From CAZVEV01 sp964625865 (GTDB lineage: Bacteria; Planctomycetota; Phycisphaerae; SM23-33), in assembly GCA_964625865.1 (NCBI GenBank), contig CAZVEV010000281.1:1-8311 (forward strand): a stretch of 8,311 nucleotides of DNA. The letters run 5' to 3'. Below the pieces are notes generated by a model. The model saw only the letters and a program-made list of their open reading frames with translations. It made no database searches and had not been told where the DNA came from. Shown piece after piece: positions 1 through 6,442 of this stretch. The position numbers and the translations under genes were made by a program. The number at the start of each line of letters is the position of its first letter. Position 1 is the stretch's first letter.

Positions 1-108
1 ATACGCCTTCAGCATGATGATGGAAGACATGACAAGCCTCGTTCAAGATCGCACTCAATCGCGTATACCGCTTCTGAGCATCGACAAAGTGGATGTACTA
101 ACCGGTTC
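1..108. other. Left-edge region without an assignable gene
   Basis: This is moderate-GC sequence downstream of the lipoprotein stop. The only gene-like hint is on the minus strand: an ATG at 30-28 preceded by GAGG with a 6-nt spacing, opening a frame (MSSIIMLKAY) that runs off the left edge after ten codons. That is too short to identify. A second minus-strand frame, entering from the left edge and running to a stop at 98-100, is also open but has no ATG. AACCGGTT at 100-107 is an 8-bp palindrome just beyond the lipoprotein stop, with no obvious terminator shape. I see nothing else here. Confidence 0.3.
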
Positions 109-570
109 TCAGTCGATGTCGCCGAGTGCGTATTTCTCTTTGATCTTCAGGCAGGCAAATATGGCTGTTTTCTTCTCTTCGCCCTTTATGAACACCACTT
201 TCCAGATACACCACTCACCTTCAGATTCGCTTTCAACCTGAAACTCCTCGAACTCATACCTGTCACTTGCAGAGAGGTAACCGGCAATTCGCTTTCCCGT
301 CGATTCCAGATAAGCCAGTTCATCCTCGTTGTCGGCATTGCAGTGATCCTTCCACTTTCTGGAAGAGTCACTTCCTCGATAAGCCAGGTAAACTGCGAGG
401 TCTTTGAAATCTCCCTTTCGGGAAATGTCAAACATCTCCTCGATGCTCCTTTTTACCTGGTCCGCCTTGCTCAACCCATCATCGGAATCAGAGCCACATC
501 CCGAACAGAAAACAAGACACATCACTGTGGTCATTGCACAGAACGCCAGTCTCTTCAACCCATCTACCAT
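109..570 (-). CDS. Small secreted lipoprotein, DUF4878/NTF2-like in appearance
   Basis: A 153-aa predicted lipoprotein of unknown function. Residues 1-24 form a short signal peptide: charged K6/R7, then a hydrophobic core. It ends in the lipobox-like F-C-S-G-C, with C25 as the probable lipidated cysteine, so the mature protein should be membrane-anchored outside the cytoplasm. The mature domain has a charged helix (SIEEMFDISRKGDF), a polar middle, then amphipathic strands ending in LKIKEKYALGDID. This helix-plus-curved-sheet layout resembles small cystatin/NTF2-like (DUF4878-type) lipoproteins; that is recalled resemblance, not a search result. A GTG start at 600 would add ten residues, but the ATG at 570 gives a normal signal peptide and has its own GGAG, so I prefer it. 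Codon and base composition (about 47% GC) is clearly lower than in the genes to the right. It is separated from the sulfatase by 331 bp, so it is probably transcribed on its own. Confidence 0.75.
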   Translation of the reverse strand: MVDGLKRLAFCAMTTVMCLVFCSGCGSDSDDGLSKADQVKRSIEEMFDISRKGDFKDLAVYLAYRGSDSSRKWKDHCNADNEDELAYLESTGKRIAGYLSASDRYEFEEFQVESESEGEWCIWKVVFIKGEEKKTAIFACLKIKEKYALGDID

Positions 571-579
571 TTCAGTATT

Positions 580-583
580 CTCC
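580..583 (-). promoter_or_regulatory. Ribosome binding site deciding the lipoprotein start
   Basis: GGAG on the minus strand, 9 nt before the ATG at 570. It supports the internal ATG over the upstream GTG at 600. Confidence 0.55.
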
Positions 584-852
584 AGAAGTTGTTTTCCCAC
601 AGAAGATCATTCTCTCCATTGGCACAACTCTACACCGACGTGCCCTTTGTTTCCACGCTCTGCAATGATCTGGCAGCGTCCCAAGAGTGTAGGAGGTTCC
701 GGAACGCTCAGGAGTGCTCAGCCAGACCCCCTGGCACGCACGAGGCCACGGCCTGAGCGACGACCAGACCCTCCGAAGTGCAAGGAGGCGTCTTCTGTCG
801 GCCGAGGGCGGCCAAGGGCGTTTACGGGCGTTGGCCGGGGGGGCGTAGACGT

Positions 853-878
853 GGCATCGGGACCCAACGGCCGATGCC
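853..878 (-). terminator. Candidate hairpin terminator of the sulfatase unit
   Basis: A perfect 8-bp stem GGCATCGG/CCGATGCC (853-860 and 871-878) encloses a 10-nt loop. It begins 23 bp beyond the TAA of the sulfatase gene read on the minus strand. No U-tract follows, so it is not a classical intrinsic terminator. It could be a U-less terminator, a 3'-end stabilising hairpin, or a protein-binding dyad. The position fits the end of the 6006->902 unit. Confidence 0.4.
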
Positions 879-901
879 CCTGCGACCCGCCAACACCGGG
901 C

Positions 902-2539
902 TTATCCGGGGACGCCGGGGGGGACGTTGTACTGCTTTCGCAGGCGCTTGAGTTCGAGTTTCATGGCGGCGATTCGGTCCCGGTGGACGGCGGCGGAGTA
1001 GACGTTGGTCATCTCGTCGGGGTCGGTCTTGAGGTCGTAGAACTCCCACTGCTCGCCGCCGGGGATGTCGCGGCCGATGAATCGGATGAGCTTGTAACGC
1101 TTGTCGGCCACGCCGTCGTGGGCGCGGACGCTGTGTGCACCGCGACCGAAGTACTGGTAATAGAGCGTCTTTCGCCAGTCGGCGGGGGTCTGGCCCTTGA
1201 GCAGGGGCACGAGGGATCGCCCCTGCATGTCGGCGGGAATCGGCGCGCCGGCGATATCGAGGAAGGTCTCTGCCCAGTCGATGTTCTGGACCAGGTCGGC
1301 GTTGGTCGAACCGGGCTTGACCACGCCGGGCCAGGCGGCGATCAGCGGCGTGCGGAAAGACTCCTTGTACATGAACCGCTTGTCGAACCACCCGTGCTCG
1401 CCAAGGTAGAAGCCCTGGTCCGACGAATACATCACCACCGTGTTAGCGTCCAGGCCGGTCTTCTTGAGGTACGTCATCACCCGCCCCACGCTGTCATCCA
1501 CGCCCGCGATCGAGCCGAGGTAGTCCTTCATGTAGCGCTGGTATCGCCATTTGATGCCTTCCTTCGTGCCCAGCCACGCACTGCCCTTGGCGAGGACCTT
1601 GCGGTTGCTCGGCTCGCGAATCTTGTCCCAGGCGGCGCGCTGCTTTTCGTTCATGCGGAAATACGCCCCCCGCTCGCCGCGGGTGAACGGGTGCTTGCGC
1701 CCGGCCTTGATCGCTTTCTTGCGCAGGGCCTCGTAGGCCTTCCTGTCACGCTCTGTCACGAGCATCAGGTCGGAAAACGGGTTCAGGTGTCGCGCGACGG
1801 TCATCGTCTGTCTACGGGCGGCCACGCCGCGGGTGGCGTAGTCGTCGAAGAGGTTGGGCGGCTCGGGGACCTCCACGTCCTCGTACATCCCGACGTGTCG
1901 CGTGGCGGGCAGCCAGTTGCGGTGCGGGGCCTTGTGGTGAATCATGAGCATGAACGGCCTGGACGTATCGCGATCGGACTCCAGCCATGCCAGCGACTTG
2001 TCGGTGATGATGTCACTGACGTGACCGACCACCATGTGCGTGCCCTTGGAGCCCAGGAACGTCGGCTGGTAGTAGTCGCCCTGCCCGGGAAGGACGTCCC
2101 AGTAATCGAAGCCCTGCATCTGACCGGGCAGGTGGATCTTGCCGATCATCGCCGTCTGGTAGCCGGCCTTCTGCAGGAGTTTGGGGAAGGTCTGCTGCCC
2201 CTGGTCGAACCGCGGTCCGTTGGCCGTCATGCCGTGCAGGTGGCTGTGCTTGCCCGTCAGCAGCGTGCCGCGGCTCGGGGCGCAGATCGAGTTGCCCACG
2301 TAGCTCTTGTCGAACCGCATACCCGCCGCGGCGAGCTTGTCGATGTTCGGCGTGGGATTGAGCTTCTTCAGCCGCCCGCCGTAGGCGCCGATCGCCTGGT
2401 AGGCATGATCGTCGGAGAATATCCAGACGATGTTCGGGCGCGACGGGGGCTTCCTGGCCGCATTGAGAAACCGACCGCCCAGGGCCGCCGAGGCAATGCC
2501 CGCGGCGGAAATGCTCTTGAGGAAACCTCTTCTCTTCAT
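902..2539 (-). CDS. Tat-exported Cys-type sulfatase, GlcNAc-6-sulfatase-like
   Basis: A 545-aa sulfatase of the alkaline phosphatase superfamily, expected to hydrolyse sulfate esters on glycans outside the cytoplasm. The N-terminus KRRGFLKSISAAG followed by small residues is a twin-arginine signal. D43-D44 are metal ligands. C86-A-P-S-R90 is the formylglycine site, followed by GTLLTG. G-K134-I-H136, HHKAPH (201-206) and SD374-Q375-G are the other expected active-site blocks; the C-terminal FYDLKTDPDEMTN is the usual sulfatase tail. The HHKAPHRNW and DQGFYLGEHGWFDKRFMY segments resemble the GlcNAc-6-O-sulfatase / mucin-desulfating group (SulfAtlas S1_11-like, from memory). Residues about 237-330 are a long, charged, lysine/arginine-rich stretch before the YMKDYLGSIAGVDD helix. 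The ATG at 2539 is chosen because it starts the Tat signal and has GGAAGG 8 nt upstream; the frame is open to 2593. It follows the other sulfatase after 77 bp and is probably the last gene of the unit. Confidence 0.93.
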   Translation of the reverse strand: MKRRGFLKSISAAGIASAALGGRFLNAARKPPSRPNIVWIFSDDHAYQAIGAYGGRLKKLNPTPNIDKLAAAGMRFDKSYVGNSICAPSRGTLLTGKHSHLHGMTANGPRFDQGQQTFPKLLQKAGYQTAMIGKIHLPGQMQGFDYWDVLPGQGDYYQPTFLGSKGTHMVVGHVSDIITDKSLAWLESDRDTSRPFMLMIHHKAPHRNWLPATRHVGMYEDVEVPEPPNLFDDYATRGVAARRQTMTVARHLNPFSDLMLVTERDRKAYEALRKKAIKAGRKHPFTRGERGAYFRMNEKQRAAWDKIREPSNRKVLAKGSAWLGTKEGIKWRYQRYMKDYLGSIAGVDDSVGRVMTYLKKTGLDANTVVMYSSDQGFYLGEHGWFDKRFMYKESFRTPLIAAWPGVVKPGSTNADLVQNIDWAETFLDIAGAPIPADMQGRSLVPLLKGQTPADWRKTLYYQYFGRGAHSVRAHDGVADKRYKLIRFIGRDIPGGEQWEFYDLKTDPDEMTNVYSAAVHRDRIAAMKLELKRLRKQYNVPPGVPG

Positions 2540-2547
2540 GTCATTCG

Positions 2548-2553
2548 CCTTCC
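2548..2553 (-). promoter_or_regulatory. Ribosome binding site deciding the sulfatase start
   Basis: GGAAGG on the minus strand, 8 nt before the ATG at 2539. It favours this start over the upstream in-frame codon at 2593, which would place 18 unrelated residues before the Tat signal. Confidence 0.55.
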
Positions 2554-2616
2554 AGTGTGTTGCCTGCGCGGTCGGACCCGTCCGGAACGTCACGCCATCA
2601 TAGGCACGCGGGACAC

Positions 2617-3996
2617 TCAGTCGCCCGGGCGTCTCCAGGGGACCTTCGAGGCCTTGGCGATGTGAGCGGCCAGTGCGTCGTGGAGGAGCTTGTACTTCGG
2701 GTGGTTCTTGCCGAGGTCGGTCTTCTCGCCCGGGTCATCCTTGAGGTTGTACAGGCGGTACTTCTCGTGAGCGGTGTTCTGCGTGAGCTTCCAGTCGCCG
2801 TACCGTGCGGCATAGTAGACCTTGCCCTTGTAGTGACCGCCTTCGAGTCGCACCCAGAACAGGAAGCGGTCTTCCGGCGGCTGGGCCTTGCCCAGCAGCG
2901 TCGGCAGGATGGAGCGGCCCTCGATGGCGTGCGTGAACTTCGCCCCGGCCGCGGCGCAGATCGTGGGAAACAGATCCATCGTCATCGCCAGTCGGCTCGC
3001 CTTCGAGCCGGGGGCGATCTTGCCGGGCCAGACGGCGCACATCGGCACGCGGATGCCCCCCTCGTCCATACTCTGCTTGCCGCCCTTGAGCGACCCGTTG
3101 TTCGCCTTGACGTTCGACTGCCCGCCGTTGTCGGAGGTGAAGATCACCAGCGTGTTGTCCGCCTGCCCGGTCGCCTTCAGGGCCGCCATCACCTTGCCGA
3201 TCCCGTCGTCCATGTGCTCGATCAGGGCCACCAGCTTCGCCCGCCTCTTGTCGATACCCTTGGCGCGGGCCTCGACGCGCTTGAACCAGTCCGCCGGCGG
3301 CTGAATGGGCGTGTGCAGGGCGTTGTAGGCCAAGTACAGGAAGAACGGCTCGGGCTTGTCGGCCCGGTCGCGCAGATAGTCGATCGCCCACTCGGTGAAC
3401 AGGTCGGTCGCGTGGCCCTTGGGGTCGATTTCCTTCCGACCCAGCCGCATGTAGTTGATGCCATGGCGACGGTGCTTGTAATAGTCGTCCATCATGTCGC
3501 CGAGGTAGCCCTTGAAGTAGTCGAACCCGCGCTGGGTGGGCGTATTGGGACTGCCCACGCCCAGGTGCCACTTGCCCACGATCGCCGAGTGGTACCCCGC
3601 TTGCTTGAGCGCCTGGGGCAAGAGGACGGCGTCGGGTGTCAGGTGGCCCCAGTTGCTCCGCGCGTGGGTGCGGATCACGCCGGGGACGCCCACGAGGTCC
3701 GGGTAGCGCCCGGTCAGCGTGGCCGCTCGGGTGGGTGAACAGACGGGGCAGTTCGCGTAGAACGGATCGACGCGCACGCCGGAAACGAACAGCTTGTCGA
3801 CGTGGGGACTCTTGAGGTCGGTGGCGCCGAACGCCGCCTGGTCGCCGAAGCCCAGGGCGTCGACGTGTATCCGCCGTATGTGGGGCTTGCCGGTCTTGGC
3901 GGTCGCCGCCGGGGCCCGCCCCGTCATCGCCGCGGCCGCGGCGCCAACGCCCATCATCTTCACGAAATCACGCCGAGTGCGGTTGTGTGTGCTCAT
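2617..3996 (-). CDS. Tat-exported arylsulfatase-like protein with altered metal site
   Basis: A 459-aa sulfatase of the arylsulfatase A / GALNS type. TRRDFVKMMGVGAAAAA at the N-terminus is a strong twin-arginine signal. C86-S-P-T-R90 followed by AATLTGRYP is the formylglycine motif; GK142-W-H144-LG, H228 in NALHTP, SD289-N290-GG and K304/K307 are the expected active-site residues. The C-terminal subdomain (YRLYNLKDDPGEKTDL) is present and length is normal, so the gene is not truncated. The exception is the first metal motif: relatives have DDLGYGD after a hydrophobic strand, here it reads V-D46-A47-LGFGD, preceded by IRRIH. One of the paired aspartates is therefore missing (codon GCC at 3858-3856). 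Whether the protein is active is uncertain; the substrate cannot be named. The start has GAGG 7 nt upstream and lies 26 bp after the NIF3-like stop, which suggests cotranscription. Confidence 0.9.
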   Translation of the reverse strand: MSTHNRTRRDFVKMMGVGAAAAAMTGRAPAATAKTGKPHIRRIHVDALGFGDQAAFGATDLKSPHVDKLFVSGVRVDPFYANCPVCSPTRAATLTGRYPDLVGVPGVIRTHARSNWGHLTPDAVLLPQALKQAGYHSAIVGKWHLGVGSPNTPTQRGFDYFKGYLGDMMDDYYKHRRHGINYMRLGRKEIDPKGHATDLFTEWAIDYLRDRADKPEPFFLYLAYNALHTPIQPPADWFKRVEARAKGIDKRRAKLVALIEHMDDGIGKVMAALKATGQADNTLVIFTSDNGGQSNVKANNGSLKGGKQSMDEGGIRVPMCAVWPGKIAPGSKASRLAMTMDLFPTICAAAGAKFTHAIEGRSILPTLLGKAQPPEDRFLFWVRLEGGHYKGKVYYAARYGDWKLTQNTAHEKYRLYNLKDDPGEKTDLGKNHPKYKLLHDALAAHIAKASKVPWRRPGD

Positions 3997-4022
3997 GGTC
4001 TTTCCTCTGTTGAGTATGCGGT

Positions 4023-5129
4023 CTAGACGATGTCCAGCGGGTCGCGGTCGGCCGCCGCGGGGGCGACCTCGAGGTCTCCGAAGACGTCGCCCAGGTGTTC
4101 AGCCAGTCCGTCCATCGCCATGCGTTCGGAGTTTCCGTGCCCGAGGCAGACGACGGTCAGCCCGGCGCCGGTCGCTTCGAGCAGATCGCTGTGCTTCATT
4201 TCGCCGGTGAGGTACAGGTCGGCGCCGGCGGCGATTGCGGCGCGGAACAGCGGCCCGCAGGACCCGGCCCCGCAGGCGGCGGTCGCGACGGTTCGGGCGG
4301 TGGTGTGGCCCCGCCCGTGGGCGACGAGGGCCTTCTTCAGCCCGGCCGCCCGTTTGATCCGCCGCACCAGCGCGCGGACGGACACCGGCTTGCCCAGCGT
4401 GCCCACCCGCCCGTTGCCCGTGCCCTCGAGGTAGCCCTCGACGGGATAGACGTCGATGGCGGGCGTTTCATAGCTGTGGACGGCGCGGATGGCGTCGCAA
4501 ACGGCCCCCGCCTGCGCGCGCGGCGCGATGGCCTCGAGCCGCAGTTCCTCTGCCGTCTCGTGCTGCTCGGCCTGCCCGATCGTCGGGTCCGTGTCGGGCC
4601 CGCCGCAGAACGTGCCGATCCCGTGACTGAAGAACGCGCAGTCGTAGTAGTTGCCGATGTGCCCCGCACCGGCCTCAAAGGCGGCAGTGGCCACCGCCGA
4701 CAGGTCCGACGGTGGAACGAAGACGACGATCTTGACCTGCGCCGAGTCGACCGTCTGCTCCAGGGGCCTGACGTCGCGAAGGGCCATCGCCTCGGCAAGA
4801 TAGTCGTTGGTCCCGTGCGGCGCGGCGTCGAAGTTGGTGTGCATGCAGTAGACGGCGATTCCGCGCCGCACGGCCTGGTAGACCACCGGCGCCGACGCGG
4901 GCGTGACGCGTTTGATGTCCTTGAAGATGATCGGGTGATGCGCGACGACCATCTGGGCCTTGCAGTCGACGGCCTCGTCCAGGACGGCGCCCGTGGCGTC
5001 CACGCACGTCAGCAGGCGCGTGACCCGCCTGTTCGGATCGCCGGCCAGCAAGCCCACATTGTCCCACTGCCCCGCCCAGGTTGGAGGGGCGATGTGCTCC
5101 AGCACGTCAATGATGTCTGAAACCTTCAT
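4023..5129 (-). CDS. NIF3/YqfO-type dinuclear-metal protein
   Basis: A 368-aa member of the NIF3 family (often auto-annotated 'GTP cyclohydrolase 1 type 2'); the physiological role of the family is unsettled. The NIF3 fold is split in two. The first half (1-125) has WDNVGLLAG, H64-H65-PIIF and HTNFD101AAPHGTNDYLA; the second half (240-368) has GE310-MKHSDLLEA and LGH331-GNSE335. H64, H65, D101, H331 and E335 correspond to the two-metal site and are all present. Between the halves, about 130-235, lies the PII/CutA-like insert typical of YqfO (VVFVPPSDL, GAGHIGNYYDC, HSYETPAIDVYPVE). Family members usually have GHYxSE where this one has GHGNSE. The ATG at 5129 has a strong AAGGAG (5142-5137, spacing 7) inside the end of the aminotransferase gene. 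The 23-bp overlap implies translational coupling. Cytoplasmic. Confidence 0.93.
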   Translation of the reverse strand: MKVSDIIDVLEHIAPPTWAGQWDNVGLLAGDPNRRVTRLLTCVDATGAVLDEAVDCKAQMVVAHHPIIFKDIKRVTPASAPVVYQAVRRGIAVYCMHTNFDAAPHGTNDYLAEAMALRDVRPLEQTVDSAQVKIVVFVPPSDLSAVATAAFEAGAGHIGNYYDCAFFSHGIGTFCGGPDTDPTIGQAEQHETAEELRLEAIAPRAQAGAVCDAIRAVHSYETPAIDVYPVEGYLEGTGNGRVGTLGKPVSVRALVRRIKRAAGLKKALVAHGRGHTTARTVATAACGAGSCGPLFRAAIAAGADLYLTGEMKHSDLLEATGAGLTVVCLGHGNSERMAMDGLAEHLGDVFGDLEVAPAAADRDPLDIV

Positions 5130-6006
5130 CGGATGACTCCTTGGCGGCCTGCGGCGGACACTCGCTGTCGAGCAGTTCGCGATAGGCGGCCATGATTCTC
5201 TGCGTTACAGGCCCGGGTACCCCCTTGCCCACGTCATGCTTCTCGATGCGAATCACCGGCCGGATGCCCGCGCACGATGAGGTCAGGAAGACTTCCTCGG
5301 CCTCGAGCATGTCGTGGACGGTCAGCGGCGTCTCGGCGTCGCAGGGGATTTCCTCGTCGCGGCAGATCTCGAACACCGCCTGTTGGACCACGCCGCCGAG
5401 GACGGGCGTCTCGCGCGGGGGCGTGCGGACGGTGCCGTCGGCAACCAGGAAGACGTTGCAGAAGCACGCCTCGGCGAGGTGGTTGTCGGCGGTGTACCAC
5501 AAGGCCTCCTCGGCCCCCCGGGCCGCCGCCTCCTGGCGGGCCAGCACGCGCGGGAAGTAGCAGCCGGTCTTGACGCCCGTAGTGGGCGACTCGGGCACCT
5601 GGCGGAACGACGAGACGATCACACCGATGCCCTGGGTGTACCACTCGGCGGGATACTCGGCCATCGGGTCGGCCGTGATGACCGTGGTCGGCTCGTCGCG
5701 CCCCACCGCGCCGGGAGACAGCGTGATGCGGACCCGCGCGTCGGTCAGGCCGTTGGCGGCCAGCAGTTCATCCACGCCGCCCCGCAGCGACTCGGCCGTC
5801 GCGTCGGTGCGGAGGTCGAACAATCCAACGGTGTCCAGCAGGCGCTTCAGATGTCGGTCGAACCGGAAGATCGCCCCGTTGCGGGCGAGCATGGTCGTGA
5901 ACACCGAGGCACCGTGGAGGAACCCGGCGTCGGCGACGCTGATCTTCGCGTCGTTCGCGGGGACGATACGGCCGTTGAGATATACGTTACGCGTTGACAT
6001 AGACAT
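5107..6006 (-). CDS. Class IV PLP-dependent aminotransferase (branched-chain / D-amino acid / ADC lyase family)
   Basis: A 299-aa fold-type IV PLP enzyme. YLNGRIVPANDAKISVADAGFLHGASVFTT is the usual N-terminal block, with R51-H52-L in the next helix. K146 in TTGVKTGCYFPRVLARQEA is the lysine that should form the Schiff base with PLP; E179 in HLAEACFCNVF should contact the pyridine nitrogen. PVLGGVVQQAVFE and FLTSSCAGIRPV supply the phosphate-binding and C-terminal motifs. The sequence does not separate branched-chain aminotransferase, D-amino-acid aminotransferase and aminodeoxychorismate lyase, so I give no symbol. The 19-residue tail after the conserved domain is variable and overlaps the downstream NIF3-like start. 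No Shine-Dalgarno precedes the ATG at 6006; a second ATG two codons in (6000) also lacks one. A promoter-like pair ends 6 nt before the first ATG, so the mRNA may be leaderless. Probably the first gene of the minus-strand unit. Confidence 0.9.
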   Translation of the reverse strand: MSMSTRNVYLNGRIVPANDAKISVADAGFLHGASVFTTMLARNGAIFRFDRHLKRLLDTVGLFDLRTDATAESLRGGVDELLAANGLTDARVRITLSPGAVGRDEPTTVITADPMAEYPAEWYTQGIGVIVSSFRQVPESPTTGVKTGCYFPRVLARQEAAARGAEEALWYTADNHLAEACFCNVFLVADGTVRTPPRETPVLGGVVQQAVFEICRDEEIPCDAETPLTVHDMLEAEEVFLTSSCAGIRPVIRIEKHDVGKGVPGPVTQRIMAAYRELLDSECPPQAAKESSDEGFRHH

Positions 6007-6012
6007 GCCAGG

Positions 6013-6041
6013 AGTCTATTGCCCCGGGCACGCAATATCAA
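6013..6041 (-). promoter_or_regulatory. Candidate promoter of the aminotransferase unit (leaderless)
   Basis: On the minus strand, TTGATA (6041-6036; 5 of 6 to the sigma-70 -35 consensus) is followed after exactly 17 bp by TAGACT (6018-6013; 4 of 6). The -10 ends 6 nt before the ATG at 6006, so the expected start of transcription falls on or next to the A of the start codon. This agrees with the missing Shine-Dalgarno. Confidence 0.45.
6017..6037. promoter_or_regulatory. Inverted repeat TATTGC-N9-GCAATA, candidate operator
   Basis: A perfect 6-bp dyad with half-sites at 6017-6022 and 6032-6037. It sits in the spacer between the candidate -35 and -10 of the aminotransferase promoter and touches both hexamers, a typical place for a repressor or MerR-type activator. 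The binding protein is unknown. Confidence 0.4.
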
Positions 6042-6089
6042 TCACTCGCCGCGCCGAAGGACCCGGGCCTGGACTTTCCTGCTCGCCGA

Positions 6090-6102
6090 GGCAATCATTG
6101 CC
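6090..6102. promoter_or_regulatory. Palindrome GGCAAT-C-ATTGCC, candidate second operator
   Basis: A perfect 13-bp palindrome (6-1-6) that ends 21 bp before the ASCH gene start. It shares the GCAAT/ATTGC word with the dyad at 6017-6037, giving four copies of the pentamer within 84 bp of this divergent intergenic region. Confidence 0.35.
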
Positions 6103-6123
6103 CGTGTCGGACGGGACACTCCA

Positions 6124-6432
6124 ATGCTGCTGATGAAGAAGATCTACTTCGACGCGATCCGTCGAGGCGAGAAGACCACGACGCTTCGCTACTGGCGGCG
6201 GGCCCAGGTCCGCGCGGGGGCGATCCATCTGATCCGCGGCCTGGGCAAGGTCCGCATCGACGAGGTGACGATCGTCCAGCCGGCCGACCTGACCGATGAC
6301 CACGCCCGGGCCGACGGGTTCGACGACCTGGCCGCCCTGCGGGAGGCCCTGGACGCGATGTATCCGCCCGACCGCCGCGACGGGCGTCAGTTGTACCTCG
6401 TACGGTTCACGTTCCCGGCCGATCCGGCCTAG
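6124..6432 (+). CDS. Small ASCH-domain protein
   Basis: A 102-aa protein consisting almost entirely of an ASCH domain, a PUA-related fold thought to bind RNA or modified nucleic acids. The N-terminus MLLMKKIYFDAIRRGEKTTTLRYW carries the signature G-x-K-x4-R (G15, K17, R22), followed by VRAGAIHLIRGLGKVRIDEV, which matches the common small bacterial group starting 'MLLFKK..DAI..G.K..T.R'. The C-terminal part has a helix (DDLAALREALDAMY) and a final strand (RQLYLVRFTF). The frame is open upstream to an ATG at 6019, but those 35 residues (MPRARN...) are not domain-like, so the ATG at 6124 is preferred. No good Shine-Dalgarno precedes it. It is divergent from the aminotransferase unit and convergent with nikR, whose stop lies only 10 bp away. 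Specific role unknown; cytoplasmic. Confidence 0.85.
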   Translation: MLLMKKIYFDAIRRGEKTTTLRYWRRAQVRAGAIHLIRGLGKVRIDEVTIVQPADLTDDHARADGFDDLAALREALDAMYPPDRRDGRQLYLVRFTFPADPA

Positions 6433-6442
6433 TGTCCCATTC

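Larger units (their letters stand above)
571..901. other. 331-bp gene-free spacer with inverted repeats
   Basis: No convincing gene lies between the lipoprotein start and the sulfatase stop; open frames here are extensions of frames opposite the sulfatase. Composition changes inside it, from AT-richer near 600-690 to very GC-rich after about 770. Visible structure: a 10-bp palindrome GTTCCGGAAC at 696-705; GCTCAG repeated at 706-711 and 716-721; several GGGCG words between 805 and 845; a 7-bp inverted repeat CGGCCAA/TTGGCCG (809-815 and 831-837, 15-nt loop); a seven-G run at 837-843; and the stronger hairpin at 853-878, listed separately. Confidence 0.5.

Noticed and set aside
571..600. GTG start at 600 for the lipoprotein
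   Set aside because: It would put ten polar residues ahead of a normal lipoprotein signal peptide; the ATG at 570 has its own GGAG.
2573..2584. CGGAC-N2-GTCCG inverted repeat between the two sulfatase genes
   Set aside because: A two-base loop cannot form a stable hairpin and no U-tract follows; more likely chance in GC-rich DNA.
404..2665. 753-codon open frame on the plus strand opposite the sulfatase gene
   Set aside because: It is antisense to a sulfatase with complete motifs, and its translation is a low-complexity V/G/R/L/H-rich string typical of the mirror of a high-GC gene. The same holds for 2557-3738, 4095-5120 and 5314-5997.
6019..6123. N-terminal extension of the ASCH protein (MPRARN...)
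   Set aside because: The 35 residues are arginine-rich and unlike the family, whose members begin at the MLL-KK segment. The region also holds the divergent promoter elements.
6417..6429. GGCC-N5-GGCC at the end of the ASCH gene as a bidirectional terminator
   Set aside because: Only a 4-bp stem, no U-tract, and inside the coding sequence.
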